From Acidobacteriota bacterium (GTDB taxonomy: Bacteria > Acidobacteriota > Holophagae > Thermotomaculales > Thermotomaculaceae): a DNA stretch of 10,285 nucleotides. A program made the translations under genes and the position numbers. Positions 7,001 to 10,285 of this stretch are shown here, one piece after another. The notes under the pieces are model-generated. The model was not told the DNA's origin. It made no database searches and saw nothing but the letters and a program-made list of their open reading frames with translations. Location: NCBI GenBank assembly GCA_015487755.1, contig WFPG01000207.1, forward strand, positions 1 through 10,285, read 5' to 3'. Every line of letters starts with the position of its first letter. Within the stretch, counting starts at the first letter, position 1.

Positions 7001-8081
7001 TAAATAGGGCATTGTTTTCAAAACTTCCGATATTTTCTTCGGTAAAAATAGTTTTGTTAATAATATTTGTCAACTCTTCAACAGAAGAGACAGAAAACCT
7101 TCCGCATGCAATATCAGGGAAATAATCGTCCCCGTCAACGGTAGTGTAATAAAGGTCTGTATACGGGTTATCGGTAGTTGAACACCTGAAAGCGGGGATT
7201 GCGTCAACATCCCCAACAAGGATAAGGAAATCAGGCCTTGTGGCAATCTGAGCATACCTTTGTTTAATAAAATCCTGTATCTCTTCTTTTGTGGTGCCTG
7301 TATCTTCAAGGGTAAAAACATCTACCTCATACCCCATACCCTGTTTGTGGGTAATAAAATCAGAAAGCGCATCAACATAATTTGAAGGGGTAATAATTAA
7401 TATCCTTCCCATTGAAGCGGATTTTGCCTTTAAATCCTCCTCTTTCGTCTTAAAGTAATTTAAAAAAACCTTCGTGTAAACCCTTTTAAAAACAGGCGAT
7501 GCAAAATCATACCTTGCCGTAACATTTTTGATTTTCAACACAATGTCTTTGTAAACAATTACGGTATTTTGGGCAGGCAAATAACGAAAGGGGTGCAGTG
7601 TTACGGTTATCCCCTTTTTGCCGTGAATAACAAAAACCTTGCTTTTTGTTATAAGGTTAAATTCAGTTTTCTCTTTTTGATAATAAGTTCTATCAATTGT
7701 AAAAGGCCTGTCTTCTATTTTTCTTATTTTAGGCCACGGCTTTTGAACCGGGAAAACAGGGGAATCAAGTTTTATTACTTCTTTTTTATAAGAGACAACC
7801 TCAATTTCAGGCAATTTATCCCCTATCATAATTGAGAACGAAGCGGTGGGCAATTGAGCCTGCCCGTATTTTACTTCATATCCCAAATCTCCTGCTTCAA
7901 TCTTTATAAATTCACCGCCCTTTGTCTCTACTTTTTTAAGATTAAAATCAGGAAGGACAAACCTTGTTTCAATATAGTTTTTCTCTTTGCTGACTCTAAC
8001 CAGTTCAACCCCGTTTTGTGGTATAGCGGCATACAAAAGAGTAAAAGCAAATAACGAAAGAATAATGGTAAACCTTTTCAT
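4023..8081 (-). CDS. Secreted gingipain-type (family C25) cysteine peptidase, multidomain
   Basis: A 1352-residue exported peptidase. A signal peptide covers residues 1-19 (MKRFTIILS... LLYAA). A gingipain-like pro-region spans about 20-222. The catalytic C25 domain spans about 226-550, from GRILIITPSNY to LFGDPSVYV. The catalytic dyad is visible: H420 in YSGHGSPSEW and C456 in SFACQTGEYEN, 36 residues apart, close to the spacing in gingipains. Downstream are Ig-like (about 555-655) and Fn3-like (about 660-745) stretches. Next comes a MAM-like jelly-roll (about 755-920, between W774 and GGWYID at 911-916) of the type found in immune inhibitor A peptidases. Last are three 'WxGIxxxNP' repeats (about 1034-1350). 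The enzyme should cleave proteins outside the cell; whether it prefers Arg or Lys cannot be told here. A typical type IX sorting domain is not seen. GGGGG at 8086-8090 is the Shine-Dalgarno. The gene appears monocistronic between a divergent promoter and a shared terminator. Confidence 0.93.
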   Translation of the reverse strand: MKRFTIILSLFAFTLLYAAIPQNGVELVRVSKEKNYIETRFVLPDFNLKKVETKGGEFIKIEAGDLGYEVKYGQAQLPTASFSIMIGDKLPEIEVVSYKKEVIKLDSPVFPVQKPWPKIRKIEDRPFTIDRTYYQKEKTEFNLITKSKVFVIHGKKGITVTLHPFRYLPAQNTVIVYKDIVLKIKNVTARYDFASPVFKRVYTKVFLNYFKTKEEDLKAKSASMGRILIITPSNYVDALSDFITHKQGMGYEVDVFTLEDTGTTKEEIQDFIKQRYAQIATRPDFLILVGDVDAIPAFRCSTTDNPYTDLYYTTVDGDDYFPDIACGRFSVSSVEELTNIINKTIFTEENIGSFENNALFITADDNYQITEGTHNYVIGEYFEPAGYKCEKIYDHTTGASTNQIANSINEGKIFVIYSGHGSPSEWYLDYGVTFTITDVKTLLNNTVYPFVYSFACQTGEYENSECFAEAWTRVSHGATTFWGSSVFSYWDEDDILERKVFKAMFEDNVYQVGPMFNTGKIYLYNYYNGGGSTMRYFQQYNLFGDPSVYVIAYKPVSKGQLFLDSEVVSCGGSLEIEVWDSDLTSDTISVKITDLSDNSVQTVVLNKTGEGKYSAAVTLANLFGVDRGVFEIEYIDENYGGFGEMAIKRTVYLDCEAPFPVYFDANYKDAQSGTVKIKFNEQCATVNLKIYKYPDTLIKDLNFSNCSEIDEVVDGLEANTEYIGEISATDSVGNTYSQRGIKLFKTITQTTINSDSCDSEDNFTHGYDEGSDVWSIVNSQYAVSNGACWFGEEQDSTTSSYLIYGPIDLPADGDFVLSFYHTYYFEEGYDGGIVELSIDGGNTYFDAGAYMVSNGYNGSLEGGLYEGRMAFTGGGFGDMVKTTINLSPFKGNQVYVKFLCTSDYSVKVDNGGWYIDNISIDEASLPLSKSYLVGVSPQSIISILAPESTSITVDLYNSEGMLIATKNLELNKDQALHLALNQLFEGAEFQDDKYTLVFVSTKKIAVFQMDDLTDSRGDMRDWTEACYKSNSLTAPVPHIAPEIWYWDTFIQVANIGDEGCNFQLAYSPVDSLIPFDQNIYDPFSSREYDVIDSIFGNSWPDFTVNMANVFGKSENGFMPVAATEVFRVKEKDNSCKLTLEQNLSKKLYVAHVDNSDYWWTGIAVINPDMVNTAVVNFIPYDKDGNMLTNSVKRYFLDPGEKYAFVTKDEFPKEAAWFEINSDIPIMGYELFGTTNRKLLTGIDLISDYGAEIILPVIDSVNDWIGITIVNPFGLDNNVTVSCYYEGNKVFETEISLASHAKWVGLLSDLYQGNVDMLKINSQVGVVSFCLEGNGHDDSTMTKVGGVKGFKVY
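4032..4982 (-). repeat. Three protein-level repeats at the C-terminus of the C25 peptidase
   Basis: The repeats are centred on N1054 (WYWDTFIQVAN), N1166 (WWTGIAVINP) and N1270 (DWIGITIVNP), spaced 112 and 104 residues. The middle copy also has the 'ELFGTTNRKLL' end that matches 'ALYGTRDHRELA' in the transglutaminase-like protein. The first copies of the two proteins share PH-x-x-PEI-[WY]-YW. The module is the same in both proteins, beta-rich and probably a chain of beta-sandwiches. Confidence 0.75.
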
Positions 8082-8111
8082 AAAACCCCCGTTTAATTTT
8101 TATTGGGTTTA

Positions 8112-8141
8112 ATAATACTCCTTCTTTTTCAAAAAAATCAA
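8112..8141 (-). promoter_or_regulatory. Predicted promoter of the C25 peptidase gene
   Basis: Read on the minus strand, TTGATT (8141-8136) and TATTAT (8117-8112) are 18 bases apart, upstream of the start at 8081. Both boxes match the sigma-70 consensus in most positions. The region is AT-rich throughout, so chance matches are possible. Confidence 0.5.
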
Positions 8142-8180
8142 GTTTTTATCCCTTTTTCTTGAGTTAAATCACAAAAATTA

Positions 8181-8210
8181 TTGCAACCTAATCCCCTTTA
8201 ATCATACAAT
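8181..8210 (+). promoter_or_regulatory. Predicted promoter of the 3-hydroxybutyryl-CoA dehydrogenase gene
   Basis: TTGCAA (8181-8186) and TACAAT (8205-8210) with an 18-base spacer place the transcript start near 8217, about 29 bases before the ATG at 8246. With the minus-strand promoter this forms a divergent control region (8082-8245). No convincing operator or palindrome is seen there. Confidence 0.55.
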
Positions 8211-8234
8211 AGTAAGGTATCACCATTAAATTGT

Positions 8235-8240
8235 GGGAGG
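8235..8240 (+). promoter_or_regulatory. Ribosome binding site deciding the start at 8246
   Basis: GGGAGG lies five bases before the ATG at 8246. The in-frame TTG at 8231 would place this site inside the coding region, with no good site ahead of it. The ATG at 8246 is preferred; it also begins [12 protein letters not shown], the expected start of the NAD-binding fold. Confidence 0.85.
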
Positions 8241-8245
8241 AAGGT

Positions 8246-9103
8246 ATGGAAATTAAAAAAGTAGGCGTTTGCGGCGCGGGAACTATGGGAAACGGAATTG
8301 CCCATGTTTTTGCCCAATTCGGTTTTGAAGTTGTTATGAGGGATGTAAAAGAGGAATTTGTTGAAAGGGGAATGAAAACAATAGACAAAAACCTTCAAAG
8401 AGGGGTTAATAAAGGCAGAATGACTGAAGACGAGAAAAAAGAGATTTTAAATAGAATTACCCCTACAACAGACTTAAATTTGCTTAAAGACTGCGACTTT
8501 GTTGTGGAAGCAATCACCGAAAACTTTGAAATAAAGAAACAACTTATTCAAGACCTTGACAATATGTTAAGGGAAGGGGTTATTATTGCCTCAAACACCT
8601 CTTCAATATCAATTACAAAGTTAGCGGCTTTAACAAAAAGACCTGACAAAGTAATCGGTATGCACTTTATGAACCCCGTTCCTGTTATGAAACTTGTTGA
8701 AATAATTAGAGGGGCACAAACTTCAGACGAAACATTTAAAATAGTAAAAGAACTTACCGAAAAGTTAAACAAGGTGGGGGTTGAAGTTAACGACTTCCCC
8801 GGTTTTGTTTCAAACAGGATTTTAATGCCTATGATAAACGAGGCTATCTTTGCTTTAATGGAAGGGGTAGGAACTCCCGAGGCTATTGACGAGGTAATGA
8901 AACTTGGAATGAACCACCCTATGGGACCTTTGACACTTGCAGACTTTATCGGGCTTGATGTATGCCTCTTTATTATGAATGTGCTTTACGAAGGGTTTAA
9001 AGACCCGAAGTACAGGCCTTGCCCGTTGCTTGTTAAAATGGTTGACGCAGGGTACTTAGGAAGAAAATCAGGCAAAGGCTTTTACGATTATACAGACAAA
9101 TAA
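8246..9103 (+). CDS. hbd: 3-hydroxybutyryl-CoA dehydrogenase (3-hydroxyacyl-CoA dehydrogenase)
   Basis: A 285-residue cytoplasmic enzyme of the usual length for the family. It interconverts acetoacetyl-CoA and (S)-3-hydroxybutyryl-CoA with a nicotinamide cofactor, a step of butyrate formation or beta-oxidation. The N-terminal Rossmann fold shows G10-A-G-T-M-G-N-G17, with an acidic D33 after the second strand, which favours NAD(H). Catalytic residues fall at the family spacing: S119, H140 (in GMHFMNP), E152 (in LVEII) and N190 (in VSNR). The same intervals separate Ser137, His158, Glu170 and Asn208 of human HADH. The C-terminal dimer domain ends [11 protein letters not shown]. There is no fused enoyl-CoA hydratase, and no thiolase, crotonase or acyl-CoA dehydrogenase gene is in view, so the pathway direction cannot be told. 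The gene has its own promoter and terminator and seems to be a single-gene unit. Confidence 0.95.
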   Translation: MEIKKVGVCGAGTMGNGIAHVFAQFGFEVVMRDVKEEFVERGMKTIDKNLQRGVNKGRMTEDEKKEILNRITPTTDLNLLKDCDFVVEAITENFEIKKQLIQDLDNMLREGVIIASNTSSISITKLAALTKRPDKVIGMHFMNPVPVMKLVEIIRGAQTSDETFKIVKELTEKLNKVGVEVNDFPGFVSNRILMPMINEAIFALMEGVGTPEAIDEVMKLGMNHPMGPLTLADFIGLDVCLFIMNVLYEGFKDPKYRPCPLLVKMVDAGYLGRKSGKGFYDYTDK

Positions 9104-9106
9104 CAG

Positions 9107-9129
9107 GCGGGGGATAACCCCGCTTTTTT
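9107..9129 (+). terminator. Intrinsic terminator after hbd
   Basis: GCGGGG (9107-9112) pairs with CCCCGC (9118-9123) across a five-base loop, followed directly by six T and further T-rich sequence. It starts four bases after the hbd stop codon. Confidence 0.9.
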
Positions 9130-9186
9130 ATTTTATATTCCCCTTTTTGTTGTAAAATTAGTTAGGTAATTTAAAAGGGGGATTTT

Positions 9187-10285
9187 ATGATTTGCCACAA
9201 ATGCGGTTTCCTTAACCCTGACAATACAAAGGTTTGTTTAAGTTGCGGAGCAAAACTGATTACAAATATAAACCCGAAATTCGGGGATTTATCCGAATTT
9301 GACAGCAATAACCTTATTACACAGTTAATCTCAAAGTTTGAAGAAAACTTTTCAAACATCTTTGATTCAATAGAAAGGCTTCAAAAAAGGACAGACAGGC
9401 TTGAATCCCAGATTATGGAATTGAGAAGCGGGCTTTTTACCCTTGTTGACCTTCTCTCCGAAAAGGATTTGATTAAAAGGGAAAAGTTTTCTCACATATG
9501 GGAAAACAATATTTTGTTGCATATAGCCATAGAAGAGGAAAGGGATAAATTTCTGTCATTAAAAGATGAAATACTGCTTATAGAGGGAAACAGCAAAAAA
9601 GAGAAACTTGAAGCAATTTTAAACAAAGTTGAAGCATATTACAATGCGGGAGAGGGCGAAAAGGCGATTGAAGAACTTGAAAAAGCATCAAAACGCCATA
9701 AAAACAATTACAAACTCCACCTTTTTTTAGGGCAGGTTTTTTACCTGAAAAAAGAGTATTCAAAGTCAATAGAACACCTTTTAAAAGCATTTGCCCTTCA
9801 GCCTGACGATTTCGAAACAAACCTCTATTTAGGCATTGCTTTAAATGAAATAGGGCAACCTGAAAAGGCACAGGAGTTTCTCTTAAAAGCCATAGACTTA
9901 AACCCTGACGAATACCTTCCATTTTTCACTCTCGGGACAATTTACTTTTTTGAAGAAAACTATAAACTGGCTGAACTTTTTTTAACTCAGGCGCTTGAGA
10001 TTGAAAAAAGGCCTGAAACACTTTTCTTTCTCGGTTTGATATACAAAAACCAGAACAAGAAGAAAAAGGCTGAAAAGTATTTTAAAGAGGCAATTGAACT
10101 TGAGCCTGAATTTGAAGACGCATATTACTACTTAGGCTTAATCTACCTTGAATTAAACTGGAATAAAAAAGCAAAAACAATGTTTGAAAAAGTGCTTTCA
10201 TTAAACCCCGGGCGTTTTGAGTTAAACGCTTTCAAAATAGGGAAAAGTTACGATTTTGAGGGGATACAACTTAACGAAGAGTTTA
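9187..10285 (+). CDS. Zinc-ribbon, coiled-coil and TPR repeat protein (3' end beyond the window)
   Basis: An open frame of 366 codons runs off the window end without a stop. It starts at ATG 9187 with a strong AAGGGGG five bases ahead. Residues 3-20 hold a short zinc ribbon, C3-x2-C6 and C17-x2-C20 (CHKCG and CLSCG), of the zinc-ribbon_2 kind. Residues about 45-140 are charged and helical, with heptad-like hydrophobics (FEENFSNIFDSIERLQ), a likely coiled coil. From about residue 145 there are roughly six TPR units with family hallmarks (A/G at helix packing points, 'LNP' and 'LEP' at unit ends), such as LGIALNEIGQPEKAQEFL and LGLIYLELNWNKKAKTMF. No signal peptide is present, so it acts in the cytoplasm, probably as a scaffold that binds other proteins. 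Partners are not shown. It follows the hbd terminator; its promoter is not clear, since the 9130-9175 stretch is AT-rich without a well-spaced pair of boxes. Confidence 0.85.
   Translation, partial: MICHKCGFLNPDNTKVCLSCGAKLITNINPKFGDLSEFDSNNLITQLISKFEENFSNIFDSIERLQKRTDRLESQIMELRSGLFTLVDLLSEKDLIKREKFSHIWENNILLHIAIEEERDKFLSLKDEILLIEGNSKKEKLEAILNKVEAYYNAGEGEKAIEELEKASKRHKNNYKLHLFLGQVFYLKKEYSKSIEHLLKAFALQPDDFETNLYLGIALNEIGQPEKAQEFLLKAIDLNPDEYLPFFTLGTIYFFEENYKLAELFLTQALEIEKRPETLFFLGLIYKNQNKKKKAEKYFKEAIELEPEFEDAYYYLGLIYLELNWNKKAKTMFEKVLSLNPGRFELNAFKIGKSYDFEGIQLNEEF

Noticed and set aside
8231..8245. TTG start for hbd, adding MWEEG
   Set aside because: The added codons are the ribosome site itself, and family members begin at the ATG at 8246.
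9578..9922. Open frame of 114 codons on the minus strand
   Set aside because: It lies opposite the TPR coding frame and is leucine-rich because it is the complement of Lys/Glu/Leu codons; not a gene.
1..10285. CRISPR arrays, tRNA/rRNA, insertion sequences, attachment sites
   Set aside because: No regular short repeats with spacers, cloverleaf-like sequences, transposase motifs or flanking inverted repeats were seen on reading both strands.

Overview
The window looks like a chromosomal segment of an AT-rich, diderm (Gram-negative type) bacterium. Arginine is coded mostly by AGA/AGG, Shine-Dalgarno sites are strong, and five of the seven genes encode exported proteins. An outer-membrane lifestyle is inferred from the small lipoprotein-like protein and from two very large secreted multidomain enzymes. 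The 3-hydroxyacyl-CoA dehydrogenase fits an organism that runs butyrate or beta-oxidation chemistry, possibly an anaerobe. The phylum cannot be named safely from the sequence alone. There are no RNA genes, CRISPR arrays, insertion sequences or phage genes, and no gene-free stretch longer than about 165 bases.

Left part (21-3412, plus strand): an operon of a probable small lipoprotein, a small secreted protein of unknown function, and an 853-residue secreted protein. The last carries an N-terminal transglutaminase-elicitor-like cysteine enzyme domain, a PPC-like beta domain and three C-terminal 'WxGIxxxNP' repeats. The second and third genes overlap by ATGA. The operon promoter lies before the window. 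A good internal promoter at the 3' end of the large gene drives a secreted PEBP/YbhB-family protein (3460-3978), which ends at a terminator that can work in both directions.

Middle (4023-8081, minus strand): one 1352-residue secreted gingipain-type (C25) cysteine peptidase with signal peptide, pro-region, catalytic His420/Cys456, Ig/Fn3-like domains and a MAM-like jelly-roll. It also ends in three 'WxGIxxxNP' repeats, clearly the same module as in the transglutaminase-like protein. It converges on the PEBP gene.

Right part (8231-10285, plus strand): a divergent promoter region separates the peptidase from a complete 3-hydroxybutyryl-CoA dehydrogenase gene with its own terminator. It is followed by the start of a zinc-ribbon/coiled-coil/TPR protein that runs off the window. 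These two look like ordinary housekeeping or scaffold genes, unrelated to the secreted-enzyme cluster.

The most interesting signal is the pairing, within 7 kb, of two unrelated secreted cysteine-nucleophile enzymes carrying the same three-repeat C-terminal tail. Two small exported proteins and an exported PEBP (a family with known protease inhibitors) sit beside them. This suggests a surface or secreted protein-processing locus, but no joint function is proven by the sequence.
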